The notes beneath the pieces were generated by a model, which saw only the letters and a list, made by a program, of their open reading frames with translations, had not been told where the DNA came from and did no database searches. Shown here one piece after another: positions 52,641 through 64,000 of a DNA stretch of 64,000 bases. A program made the position numbers and the translations under genes. Origin of the DNA: Stenopsyche tienmushanensis (taxonomy: Eukaryota; Arthropoda; Insecta; Trichoptera; Stenopsychidae); NCBI GenBank assembly GCA_008973525.1, contig WACJ01000385.1, positions 62,001 to 126,000 on the forward strand. Reading direction: 5' to 3'. Within the stretch, counting starts at the first letter, position 1; the number at the start of each line of letters is the position of its first letter.

Positions 52641-52969
52641 TAGCGGTCCATGCGAGACGCTCCCAAATCAGATGTGCTCGCATACTTGCACGATTTAATT
52701 GTAAGAGATCGATCGGTAGCATTGAGATTTTCGCCAGCTTGGGTACGTTCGCCACGCCGTATGACCTGGCATAATCACTGTATTCAATCACCCCATTCAA
52801 TAGGAGCATTCAATAATTTATCTACCAAATATCTTTTAACATACTTTATCGCCTCGATTCTCGTGCCAAAACATCTGTTGGTTGTTGACCAAATCAGATA
52901 GATATCGCTGGATAAATCTGTTCCGCATTGTGCTCTCATGCAAGAGCATCGTGGTGTTTTTACCACTGT

Positions 52970-53490
52970 GGACAGAGAGGGATAAAAAAATTAGTCAGAG
53001 TCACACTATCAAAATCACGTCTGGTTGTCTGATAGTTGATCTCCGAGCACCATGGATAAAGGAACATCGAGGAGTTATTCGAATTGTCTATAAAACAAGT
53101 TGCCTGTTTGAGCAGCCCCCGGGAATCAGTTGGAGTAGACTTAAAAGAAGGCCGTCGATAGTCTGAGTAGACTACAACTGTCATACGATGTACACCGTAA
53201 AAAAATTGATTTAGCGTGTATACACGGCTCTTATTGCGATAGATGAATTATTGAAAGCTCCTCGCTCAATCATACAATCTATTTATGAGATCGAAAGACG
53301 ATATCTCAACAATCGGCTTAAAAAAATCTCCCACCTCCAGAAATATCTCCTATGGAGATCGCATATATCCGGCACGCGGGACGTACGCAACAGTAATGTT
53401 TCATATGTCGCAATGATCCTGCTGTCATACCGGATCGAACGCTTTTTCACTGTCCATAAATCTCTTCGCCGCTTGCAATCCTGAGCAAAA
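52970..53490 (-). pseudogene. RTE/CR1-type LINE reverse-transcriptase remnant
   Basis: Minus strand: RRDLWTVKKR in one frame overlaps FMDSEKAFDPV in the correct frame (first-Asp motif near 53430). Further on, IHGARRSTIRQPDVILIV (53055-53002) replaces the usual (I)NGxRLxxLRFADDxxLI block, so the catalytic FADD has decayed to QPDV. Several stops. It follows the RGS gene in opposite orientation. Confidence 0.65.
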
Positions 53491-53743
53491 ATCTCAATGC
53501 TATAGAATTTGATCGTCAAAGTCATTCAAACGTATAAATAATTATAAATTGTAAAGTAGAAAATGGGAAACTTTAAACAACGCACAGCTATTTAATAGTG
53601 TTTTTTAAATATGACGAAAAACGAGCAATAATTTTTCAGAGACACGACACCGATCAGCTGTTCTAATATAACATTTGTATGTAAATCATTTCCGTGTTAT
53701 TACAAGAGCTTTGCGCGGTCATTTGATTGTGTTGTTGCAGAGC

Positions 53744-53782
53744 TTGAGCGACGCACGGGGAGAACTCGTGCGTTTCGCTCAA
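53744..53782. repeat. 13-bp stem hairpin
   Basis: TTGAGCG-A-CGCACG (53744-53757) and CGTGCG-TTT-CGCTCAA (53767-53782) can pair with a 9-base loop and a small internal loop. It directly follows TTGTTGCAG, an acceptor-like sequence. Confidence 0.55.
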
Positions 53783-54009
53783 AAATCATAAATAGATGGT
53801 TTTTGTCGATTTAAATTTGAAATTATTAAACATCGAGAAGTAAGCCATTCGTAGGAACTGAACAGGCAGCGATCTGAAGGAGATGCAGAGAAATCCAAAA
53901 TCGCCAGTGACAATCCTACTCAGAAGCGTTCCTCATTACTGAGGATCGTGACCACCTGTGGAAGCTCCAACAATTCTTCTCCAGCTGTCCTAGTTGGCAG
54001 AGGTGCCTA

Positions 54010-54330
54010 CTGCTTTTTTCGTGTGGGAAGGGAATCTTCCATAAGACACCCTGGAGTTAATGAGCCCCAGGGTAGTGTCAGATTTTTACTGACTAAACCT
54101 ATTCTAGCGTTGGAGAGCCACTCTGCGCCTCTTTCTCACACTGCCCTCTTTGGCGGTTATCACTTCTTTCACATATTCCCTGCTCTCCTTGCTCACCATC
54201 ATGCTGTGGATCATGTTTTCAATTTTAAGCTCAGCTACCCCTGAGTGCTTATTTCACCATGTTTCTCTGTGGCGCCCAAGCTAAACAATCATTGATAGTG
54301 TGTCATCGACCTCCTTGCTTATCCACATGG
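54010..54330 (-). repeat. R1-like LINE 3' fragment
   Basis: GTGTGGGAAGGGAATCTTCC, then TAAGACACCCTGG and CTGCCCTCTTTGGCG match the 3' UTR and terminal coding region of the family. A GGCGCCCAAGC-TAAACAATCATTGATAGTG piece matches 54757-54790. Confidence 0.6.
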
Positions 54331-54388
54331 GACTCACACGTCTATGCGTATCTTTTACATAATTTTCGAGTTCACGCATTCAAAAGCT

Positions 54389-55075
54389 TTTTTTTCTCCC
54401 GTGGGAGGGGAATCTTCGCAAGACACCCATTTTGGGTAGTATGGGATTAACGATTAACTCGTTCCTACTCACTAAATCCCCCCCCCCCCTTGTCCTTCTC
54501 TATCACCCTACTATTGTTTTCCACATTCCTTCAGGAGGACAGATAATCTGGCCTTAGGTGTTTGGCCCTATTCTATTGTTGGAGAGGCTATTGCGCTCTG
54601 CGTCTCTCTCTTTCACTGCCCTCTTTGGCGCTGAGAATCTCTTCTACGTATTCGCGCCAAAGGTCCCAGTTTCTCTTGCTTTCCATCATGCTGTGGACCA
54701 TGTTGTCTTTGTTGAGCTCGGCTACCCTGAGTGCTTGTTTCAGCAATTTTCTCTGGGGTGCCTAAGCCTCACAATCAATGATGGTGTGCTCTGCGTCGTC
54801 GACCTCCGCTTGGCAGTGTTGGCACGTTGCGGATGGTTCTTTGCCAATCCGCTTCAGGTACGCACCGAAGCATCCGTGCCCAGTGAGCACCTACTTCAAG
54901 CGGTAGGTTCTTTCACCGTGCTCCCGGGCCCTCCACCGACTTATGACCTGGATAAGTCGATTGATGATCCCATCTCCGTTGTCAGGCTTCCCTCAGTTTC
55001 TGGTCATGTTCGTTGCGACTTTTAGGATCTTCGTAGTCCAAGGCCCACCTGAAGAAGATCTGACACCACCGAATA
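54389..55075 (-). mobile_element. R1-like LINE 3' fragment, longest tail
   Basis: Minus strand: broken frames with HEHDQKL, TYPGHKSVEGPGA, VLTGHGCFGAYLKRIGKE, SATCQHCQAEVDDAEHTI (the CCHC knuckle) and RNWDLWREYVEEILSAKEGS. The 3' UTR GGGAGGGGAATCTTCGCAAG and a T-run tail (54390-54398) come next. Lies immediately beside the preceding fragment in the same orientation. No target duplication found. Confidence 0.75.
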
Positions 55076-55089
55076 ATTTAAAATGTTTT

Positions 55090-58000
55090 TATTTTGATTC
55101 ATTTTATCTTTGTTTTGGCTTATCCTTCAACTCCCTATTTAATTTTTTGTACAAAATTACTATAATTACACGTCACAGCTTCAAAATATTATCATCTTTG
55201 ATTATGAACTCTAGAAAATATGATAATTCTGAATGATTCAGTATACTATGGATATTTTATCCCTGGCAATAAAATTGTAATGACGGGGACTCCCCAGGGA
55301 TCTGTCCCTCGTCGCTTTTCGACACTAGATGATGATTGAAATCACTTGGTCCGTTTGCTATTGAGCTCTTTGTCAAGCCAACTCTTTCTAACTTGTATCC
55401 CGACATTAACTAACCAAAAAGTGGTGTACTTCTCGATTTCTTGTTATTTTTATCGACCATATTTCAAATTGTTGTGCGACAATAACACTATTTATTGGGT
55501 TTTTGTTACTAGCTTTGCATTTTTGAGATCCACGACGCCAAGCTCTATATTGTCCAAAAGCAAAGTATATCGGAAATGATTGTCGTTATTATAATGTAGC
55601 AAATTTTGAACTTATATATATCAAACTGCAATTTATTGTTTGGGCGCATTAAACCTTAAGCGAATGTTTTATCGATCTGTAAAAACAATGATCACGATGA
55701 GGATGATTTAACATAAGATAAATTCATATACATTATATACATAATATACATAGATATCTGATTATTTGTTGTGATTTTTGTTGTTCATTTGAATATAGAT
55801 TTATTGAGAAAAATATTTACACCTTTGATATATACTTAATAGCGTAAGAATTGTTGTGAAAAATCGATGTATAGTTTAAATAATATAATGCACAATGAAA
55901 GGGCATTTCGAAGTTTGTTCCTTTTTATACTTCACGATTTTGAACTATGATTTTCATAGAGGATGTAAAGTTGATTCGCCCCATATCGATAAGCTAGATG
56001 GACGTTGAATTGTGCTGTTAGTTCGTTAAATACCAAACTTCTTCATAATTCATTGTGTATTATTTATTGATAGTATTATTTTTCGAAGTCGGGTTCTAAC
56101 CCAACCGAGCTGATATTACGACTTTGGTTAGAGATGCAAATTTGTGTTTAGACATTGTACAAAATATTGTATATTGTAAAAATAGTTTAATATATTTTCA
56201 ATGGACCAAACAAGAGTTTTGAATTATCAACGAAAATTTTCTGTGATCTTCTGAGAGTCTATGCGATAAAATGGAGGCAAGTGAGATTAACAAATGTTGT
56301 GATTCAATAACTCTTTGTCGAAAAAAAAACATTTGCACGAAGGCTCTATATCCGATCATTCAACAATGCATAAGCGATTTTCATCGATGTCGATGTCGTA
56401 TGCAAGAATTGAAAATTTCCAGACCAATTGATGTTGCAAACCGTTTCAATTGTCATATTGACAGAATAATAATATTTGATAGAATGCTTACTGCTATATG
56501 TATTTGTGATGCAAATTTAATTTAAATCGAAAATGTTATAACAGTGGTACGAATTATGACTTAGTTTTGGGACCACGCATTGAAAATAAGTTGTTTTTGA
56601 TGTTGTTAACAATTCAATCGTAATATATTTACAAAATATGCAACAAATCCGAATATGAAATATTCCTTGCACTAAAACATCTGCATCTGAGAGTTAACTA
56701 CTAACGCTACTGATCGCTAGATCAGTAGCGCTATGTTACATACAGTACAAACAGTTTTTTCCCACCAATTGCCGGTGGTCGTTGTTTCATTTTGCGTGAC
56801 ATCCAAGCCAATTTATCCCACATACAGAAGTCTCACTTCAATACAACCACAATATCTTGATAGCTCTCAGACGCAAATTATTTGAATGTCATTGAATATA
56901 TTCTTGATGTTGTTTGAACCACTCTCTATTTTTTAGCTGATTATTTTCAATGTGATCTCGGTGTACACTGATTTTGAATCGATGATGTTTTATAAATATT
57001 ATTGTGCCTCAATGAGACAGTAGTCAAAGCCTTTGTTTGTGAGTTATTAATACTTAATGGCAAACCTATGTTATGGACAAGACGTTGATTTATCGTTCTA
57101 TCCAATTATAGCATATTTATCATCAGGCTACTTGATCGTTGTCTATAAATTGTAAATGTATTGATTTTTAATGTTATATTTATTATTATGCTTCAAATCA
57201 TACATCTGTATTTGTCTTGCCATATTAGATATAGGATTATTAAGCAAAAATTAATTTGTGCCATCGTATATTAACGTTCGATCGGTTTTAGCATGGGTTT
57301 GCCAGAATACATTTTTTTATTGAAGCGTTACTTTTTTAGGGTGGTATATTTAAATTATTTATTTACGTTCATGAAACTATAGTATATTGAAATATAATAC
57401 AAGTATCAATGTTGAACTTTGTCACCAATGTGCATAAAACGGGGGATACAATCAATAAATAACAATTAACGTATACAAAATATTCTAAAAAAATATTATT
57501 GCTTACACTAAAAAGCACTTTTGTATTTTCTCTGTGTTTATTCGATTAAGTTAATATAATGATCTCTTTAAATGTTTAACAGCGAGAGTACCTTTGATAG
57601 TAACTAATGAACAAAATGTATGATAGGCCGTATGCATAAGTCTTTACGTGTGAATGTCAACCAAATTGATTAAGAATAGTTCGAAATCAAGACTATGTTT
57701 ATTTGTCAAAATGCAAAAATTAAATAACACGAGCGTAAGAATATTATTTCATCGTTTCTGTATATTGAACTTCCCTAATTTAAGGCACCAACTAAGGTAT
57801 AGTTAATATTAAATTTATAACAGTGCTAGTCAAGTGAGATCTAACCCTTAAATGGGATTTTAATAATTACATATTTACGACGTTAATTAAATTAATGAGA
57901 CGAGATTAACGAATTTGTAGATACAACGTTCTATTGAAGCTATATACGTTGTGTTCATTCATTGTCGATTTGCATAAAAAAATACAAGAAAACCTCTATT

Positions 58001-58560
58001 AAAATAACAAATTTATCGAAAACTCCTAAACAATAGTTGTAACGAGGGCAAATCTTTGTTGATTGTACCAAACTACATGATCGATATGGTGATATGTAAC
58101 CGTTTTAGTTGTATTTCCTTACATTCAAGGGTGATTCATAAGTGAGATTGGATTAAATCTTCCATAACGCATTCACATGAACGACTAAATTTCAAAATTA
58201 TATATTAGTCAACATATCATAGTCCATAAAAATGAATTTATTGTACATTACGTACTGTACGATGAAACAGGGCCCAGAAAATCAGCAAAAATATTTAATT
58301 AAACGTCCGATAGACGACTTGAAAGATGCATAAACGCTTAAAAAATAACATAATTGAAGCGTCAATGGAAATCGATACATACAGTGAAATAGAAGAAAAC
58401 CAGATAATAGCTATTTAAAAAATAGGTGATTACCAGATTTTATTATTAATCGGTTATTCCATTTTACGGCCAAAACCTGATTGAAATATCAAAGTACGTA
58501 GTTTGTCACATAGAACGATGCAAGCACTCAAACGTCTCAGAATAAGTTTATTAGCATTTC
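55090..58560. other. AT-rich stretch without recognised gene
   Basis: Apart from the hairpin at 56705-56730, I see no repeats, domains or splice-linked frames. The 84-codon frame at 56271-56525 (Cys-rich: CCDSITLCRKKNIC and CRCRMQELK) was not recognised and lacks splice context. Confidence 0.45.
56705..56730. repeat. 11-bp perfect hairpin with 4-base loop
   Basis: CGCTACTGATC (56705-56715), loop GCTA, GATCAGTAGCG (56720-56730). Confidence 0.75.
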
Positions 58561-59500
58561 ACAAAGAGTGAAAGGTTTTCATTTCCCACGTACAGTTTAT
58601 GCGAATAAGCGAACGCGCGCCGGATAGCTTAGGATGTAATCTTAACTAGTCATCATCATATATTTATGAATGTTCAGAGTAGGGACCCTGATTCCTTCAT
58701 AAAAGGAATCTATGATGTTTAAGTAAAGTAGCCATAAACTAGGGCAATATCTTTGTACGTCTAAGAAATAACGCAGTTCTAAATATATTTCAATGCGAAC
58801 CGATCTCTCGGTCTATAAGATAAATTGATCAAGTTTGAGTGTTATTCATTTTCTTTTTAGGTCACCGCGCGTTTTAACATCATCTAGTTTTAGCGTGAAT
58901 TCATTTTATTCACACGCTAGCGGCTCATCAGAATCGACGCGTCGCACGAAACATTTCGACGGCGGTTCAGGGGAAAGCGTGCAATTGAACAGATCCCGCT
59001 AATTATTAATGAACACTCGCATCGACGCTGCAAATAATATTCGATCGAAATAAGCTCCGTCGGCTTAATGTAATAATAATGCACGCCGTTCTTGATTGAT
59101 ATTCTTCGACGTCGATTATTCAGTTGACGTTATAGTAAACATATAATCCGATTTAAATCATTATTTGATCAAAATAAAACCTCGACGATTGATACTAAGC
59201 CGTGTTCTACTCGCAGTCTTCAGAATATCATCGTCTTTCTATTATAAATTTGCTCTATCATACGCCTAAATCCGTATATTTTAACGCGTAATCGATACGC
59301 TAATAGAGAGTAGCGGACCAAACGATGCATTTAATTGCATCTTTAACGTAGCAATATTAATGGTCCTTTTAAAACAAAGCGCATCAATTTTGACGCTTAA
59401 TACAAGATTCGATGCGATCAAACGGTTAATCAAAATTGAGTTGTTACAACACAAATATCGTATAAAATATCCAAATGCAACTTTTATGCGTTTAAGAAAT
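58560..59500. other. Unique noncoding stretch with several GC-richer words
   Basis: Contains TAGCGTGAAT / ATTCACACGCTA inverted repeat (58891-58919), ATCGACGCGTCGCACGAAAC, and repeated TTCGATCGAAATAAGC-like and ATTAATTAAC-like words. No transposon family seen here. It could be regulatory sequence of a gene to the right; this is an inference from base composition only. Confidence 0.25.
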
Positions 59501-59514
59501 CAACGGCAATTTTA

Positions 59515-59660
59515 GCCGTATCGAAAAAGTATTTGCCGATTTTGAGATACTATTGTGGACTGCACCGCTTCATAAAAAGGTGGAAATCCGTCGGAGCGAC
59601 GTCCGATGAATAAAAAGGACGCGGTAACAATTCCCAGTTTAATTCAGCATATTTTATACG
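59515..59660 (-). pseudogene. mariner transposase C-terminal fragment
   Basis: On the minus strand WELLPRPFYSSDVAPTDFHL (59632-59573) is the third-Asp motif of the D,D34D triad, followed by FMKRCSPQ, a stop, and a KIGKYFFDTA end that matches a terminal-repeat-like stretch at 30960-31000. Only this part remains. Confidence 0.6.
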
Positions 59661-59669
59661 TAAATCATA

Positions 59670-62560
59670 ATATAAAATGGGTTTATCGGTGATTTTTCAG
59701 CTTTTTAATTTGTGTTTGGTCAATCATCGCATCAATAATTTAAAATAAGTGGCCTAAATATTGCGTTTAAAATGTAAGAACGCCGACGATTTTTACGCTC
59801 TGATCGTTTATTAACGTCATCAGAATAAAACTGAATTTGATGAAAGCCGGTTAAACGGGATGATATCGCAAACATGAAATCTTCACAAAAGCAAATTCTC
59901 CCTGCGAATAGTTAACGTATAATAGAATTTAAATAGAAATATGAAGTAATTGTTTTACACTATCTTTAACGACAGACTGATCCTCTAACACAATCATTAA
60001 TAAGATATTTCCCATTATAAACGCAAGATACAAATAATGCATATTAATTTGCCGTTACATCGTTTAAAACATTGAATTATATCCGAGAGCAATACAAGTT
60101 TTCATATTTTAAAGCGTCCCCCGATACCGATACGTATATTAGCCGCATAGCATAATTATTAAATATTCCAGTGTGTTAAAAATATAATTTATTTATAAAA
60201 TAGCAGAGCACAAAGAGTACACAAAGGATGTAAATTTGTTTGCACAAATGAGAACCGTATCGCTTTGTGTTTAAGACTCGTTTCCGATTGATTTATGAAT
60301 GCAAAATATGAACGATTTAATGTATATAGTGCATTATGACAAAATATACGTAAATAAGAAGCATGTGATATAAATGTTTTTACACGCACAAAAAATAGTA
60401 TTTACATTGCAATGCAATTTACGATGCAGATGAAATAACATTGAATTTTGTATGATTTGACTATACTTTTAGTCCTCATGAATTCATCGACGACAACATT
60501 CGTTGCATTAACATTAAAACCGTCACCTTTGATCACTGCCAATATTTTAGTAAATCGTTTGCGCGATCAACAATCGACATTGAAGATACGAGGTCGATTT
60601 GAATATATATCGGCAAAATTGTACAAGATTCTTGGGAATACTTTTAAAATTCTCAGATGATTTATCTCACCTCTATTCGATGTAAAATCTATTGTATGTA
60701 AAATATAGCTAAATTGATTAAAAATATTGCTTTATAAATTTAATCTCTTGTCGTTGTCGAGGGAGTAAAACATTCTCACATCTAACGCCATAGCACATTT
60801 TCGATTAAAAGGCACTTTATAAACCCACTATTTTACATACATTCTAATTTATATATCATTGTCTGTATTTACTGAGGTTCGATTGAAATATAAATGTACG
60901 TTTGATTTCACGACATTATTTCTCTAATTTCAAAATCGGCGACGACGCTTGGCACAAGCGTCACCCGATAGTATTATTATCCAAAGTATTTTTAAAATGA
61001 TTGCAATATTAGATTATCTGTTATTATTGTATATTTGAATTAAATATGTATATCTCACGTCGTGTTAAATATATACATACATATATTTATGTAATTACTT
61101 CGGATTTATTTCTTATAAAAATCGCTATATTAAATATATAATAAATTGAATAAGTATAAAATCGAAGATCTCTTTTATTTACGACCCGATAAATTTAAGA
61201 TTGTGTTAAAATTAAGCTAGGAATATTATAAAAACGGAATGCAGCCATGCTGGAATCAGATATGATGGTCTAAATGCAGAAGAATATGCAACGCACATGT
61301 TGCGGGCAACGTTCCATTGCGCTTTATTTATAATATAGGTTGTTTATTAAAATTATGATTTGGAAGTCTTCCACAAACGACGTTATTGAAGTTAAGATTT
61401 GAATCGATATACAAATATATGGCAATAGACAAGCTTTTTGGATTTTGCAAGAAAGACCATAAATGAAATCGCATCAATTTGAAGCTTGAATTACGAAGAC
61501 GCATATGCAAGTGAAGACTTTGTGGAGACATTAAAATAACTGGATGTAGTAAAGGAAGATTTAATCAACGCTGATGGTTCGTTGGGAAACATCTAGTGGA
61601 ACGAGTTCATCAACAAACAACAATCATAGACGAGCATCTTAACAATCCGTGGATTTTCCGTGCCGAGTAAACTCAGGATAAAACCTGCGACTTGTGACCC
61701 AAGTCGAAACACTCACGCCCTATGGAATTTTATAGTGCTTTTCATGCGTGTCCAATCTGGTGCTATGTCTAGGATTGAATAAGGCTTACTTTTGGGTTTT
61801 AACGATTAGCCTTCTTTTATAAAGTTGATTTGTCCTCTGTCGGTTGTCAATCCTTTTTGGGCTCTAGTCACCAAAAGACTACGTATGACACCATATGATT
61901 TGTAGTATTTCTGAGTTCATTCACCGGGATAAGTGGACTTCTGATAGAATTACCTTCCGATATTATCCCTGTCCTTTCATTATTTACTGATGAAAAGTGA
62001 TAAGCCTTCCAGCCGCGGAAACACGCAGTGGAAAGCATAAAGCGGTATCAGAAATTTACATTCATATTATATGTACCATAATAATTCCAATGTCCTGGAA
62101 CTCCTAGTTAGAGAATGGTTTTACTCCGAAAATGTTAAGCCCAGCAATGAAAAGACGAAAGTATAAAAGGTATTGCGCAGTTTAGAAATTCATTACAATC
62201 CGCAAGACAATTGGAAAGATTTGCATTCCATTTTACCAGGAGAAGAAATAAATTCTCAAACACCAAAAAAATTGAAAAATAGGCTTCAACATATTGTCCT
62301 AATTGCCCAAAATCACCAAATTTTACAATAAAATTCTGATCCAATCCGTTATGTTATGATGTTATGAGTAATGTGAAGTAATACTATATAAGTACATTTT
62401 TTAAACATTCTATAAATGAGTAAAATAAACAATCATTTGTAAGTATTGTTAAGGCAACGTGTTAACAACAACTATTTGGTCTGGCGTTTTTATAAACGTA
62501 AACTATTTATTATAGCGTTCTAGTGATTACCTGGCATGCGTTGCAATTGCCCAAACAAAG
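59670..62560. other. AT-rich stretch without recognised gene
   Basis: A 70-codon frame at 60448-60660 (+) and others were not recognised. No repeats identified. Confidence 0.4.
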
Positions 62561-62570
62561 AATATTTTTA

Positions 62571-62795
62571 CTATGCCTATGTTATTCCCGTAAGTGTAAA
62601 CAATGAATTGACAAAGTTTTATTGCAATCGGATGAACGGTATGGCAGCGCATTAAATACAGACAAACAAACATTGATTTTTATATATTAGACTATGCCTA
62701 TGCTACTCGCGCAATCCTTAGCACTAAGTGGACGAAGTTTTATCCAAATCCGATGAACGGTATGGCAGCGCATTACATACGAACAAACATAAATT
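62571..62795 (+). repeat. Two-unit tandem repeat, partner of 11528-11735
   Basis: Unit 1 begins CTATGCCTATGTTATTCCCG (62571) and unit 2 CTATGCCTATGCTACTCGCG (62692). Both contain TCCGATGAACGGTATGGCAG (or TCGG...) and GCGCATTA, spaced about 120 bases. Confidence 0.65.
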
Positions 62796-63009
62796 CAGCA
62801 AGTTTTAACCAGTCCGGTACTATCTTAACAAGCTGGTAATAGTCTGGCAATCCCCTCCCCTCCTAAAACCAATGGCACTCAGTCGCCAGACTGTCATAAT
62901 CATTATGACATGTCAGAACACAATTATTAAATTATTCACATGTGTTAGATGACCTTCAATTATCCCCCCACCTGGGGCAAATATTAAAGTTTGCCGGGAT
63001 GGAGCTAAT

Positions 63010-63165
63010 TTAGAAAAAGAAGAGGACGGTCACCACGAAGATGGAGCGACCAAGTGAAGGAGGCGACCGACTCAACCCTCACTATAGCCCTGTGGACGGC
63101 AGAAGACAGGGATGGCTGGATGGACGTGGTTAGGAAACAGACAAAATCTACAGTCATAGGCACGA
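63010..63165 (+). pseudogene. LINE ORF2 C-terminal fragment
   Basis: One frame reads RGRSPRRWSDQVKEATDSTL, then TIALWTAEDRDGWMDVV, the (G)R-P-RW ... A-DR--W pattern of LINE C-termini, as at 8820-9140 but of a different subfamily. Confidence 0.55.
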
Positions 63166-64000
63166 TCCTAAATCACGAGGAAACCGGGTTCGAGACAAAT
63201 CATCGCTGCTGCGTTTACTGCTAACATTTAATGCTGATGAATGGGCTGAAAATAGTTATTGGCTCGCAGAGCTTTAATTATGCACGGCAAACGGACGAGC
63301 ACATAACAGAATAGACACAGCGGAGACCAAGGGAGCTCGAAACGAGGAGATGCAAGTTCAAAATTATGCATATAAAGAAGAACGATTGCTATATGGTGCT
63401 GGAATACTAAACCATTTATCACTGCCTTAAATTTCTCGTTTTTTACTTTATTATGATCGACATGAACTAAATTTTGGGATAATATTGCAAAAAATGGTTA
63501 AAAAAATCTTACCATTTTGTCTACACACTGCTAAAACATAAAATCAAAACCTAGTACGTTTTTAAAAAATACACTATCAGTAAAATTTAAATGTTGCATT
63601 GATTTCAAATGAAAATTGTGACTTTCACAATGACCATAAGCAGCAAACTCTGATGTCGACCTTCCATGGGCAGCAGCTTATAACTCGGATCTTCCCAGCA
63701 GAAATGACTATAAAAACCTCAACTGAACGAAGAAAAACGTTTACAGACGGTGGAAGAATATGAAGAGAATAAGAAACACTCTTATGAAATGGCTGAAATT
63801 AGAAATGCAAATTAAACTAATTCGTAGAACGATTTAAAAATATATTGCAATGATTGAAATGAAAAATTTTTCTTTTTGCAAAATTACATTTATATTATTA
63901 CATTTTTAAGAAAATTAAAAATTAGTTTTATAAAAACTAAGTTACCTTTACAATATATATACGTAAAATATACCAATGATTATGAAAGAGGCATAAGTTA

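Noticed and set aside
56271..56525. Cys-rich 84-codon frame considered as a small secreted peptide.
   Set aside because: No signal peptide, no regular Cys spacing and no splice signals.

Overview
The window looks like nuclear DNA of an insect: it is AT-rich, the one recognisable host gene is interrupted by spliceosomal introns, and the rest is dense with decayed insect-type transposons (mariner, R1/I-like and RTE/CR1-like LINEs, solo LTRs, piggyBac-, pogo- and hAT-like remnants). I cannot name the order safely. The mariner types would fit Hymenoptera among others, but that is a weak inference.

One host gene is well supported. It lies on the + strand from 8697 to 51590 and encodes an RGS protein of the RZ class (vertebrate RGS17/19/20, Drosophila Dhit type). 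Six exons join in frame (8697-8800, 47222-47308, 48412-48473, 48722-48888, 51184-51305, 51380-51590) to give 250 residues: an N-terminal palmitoylation-type cysteine string, a complete RGS box, and a basic/acidic C-terminal tail with four heptad repeats. Intron 1 is about 38.4 kb. A possible alternative first exon lies at 46850-46968, just upstream of exon 2.

Layout: 1-8.7 kb is upstream sequence with a possible short terminal exon at its left edge, a solo LTR, mariner fragments and a deleted LINE. 8.8-47.2 kb is intron 1, filled with layered transposon debris. 47.2-51.6 kb holds the RGS exons, with LINE pieces in the 2.3-kb intron 4. 51.6-55.1 kb is the 3' UTR region followed by two LINE types. 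55.1-64 kb is AT-rich, has no recognisable gene, and contains a few repeat fragments near its end.

No rRNA gene, confident tRNA gene, CRISPR array or operon is present. I found no new biological system. The most useful points are the reconstructed RGS gene, its possible second N-terminus, the C-terminal phospho-site-like repeats, and several datable nested insertions (LINE copies with intact target-site duplications, one paired with a paralogous unfilled site).
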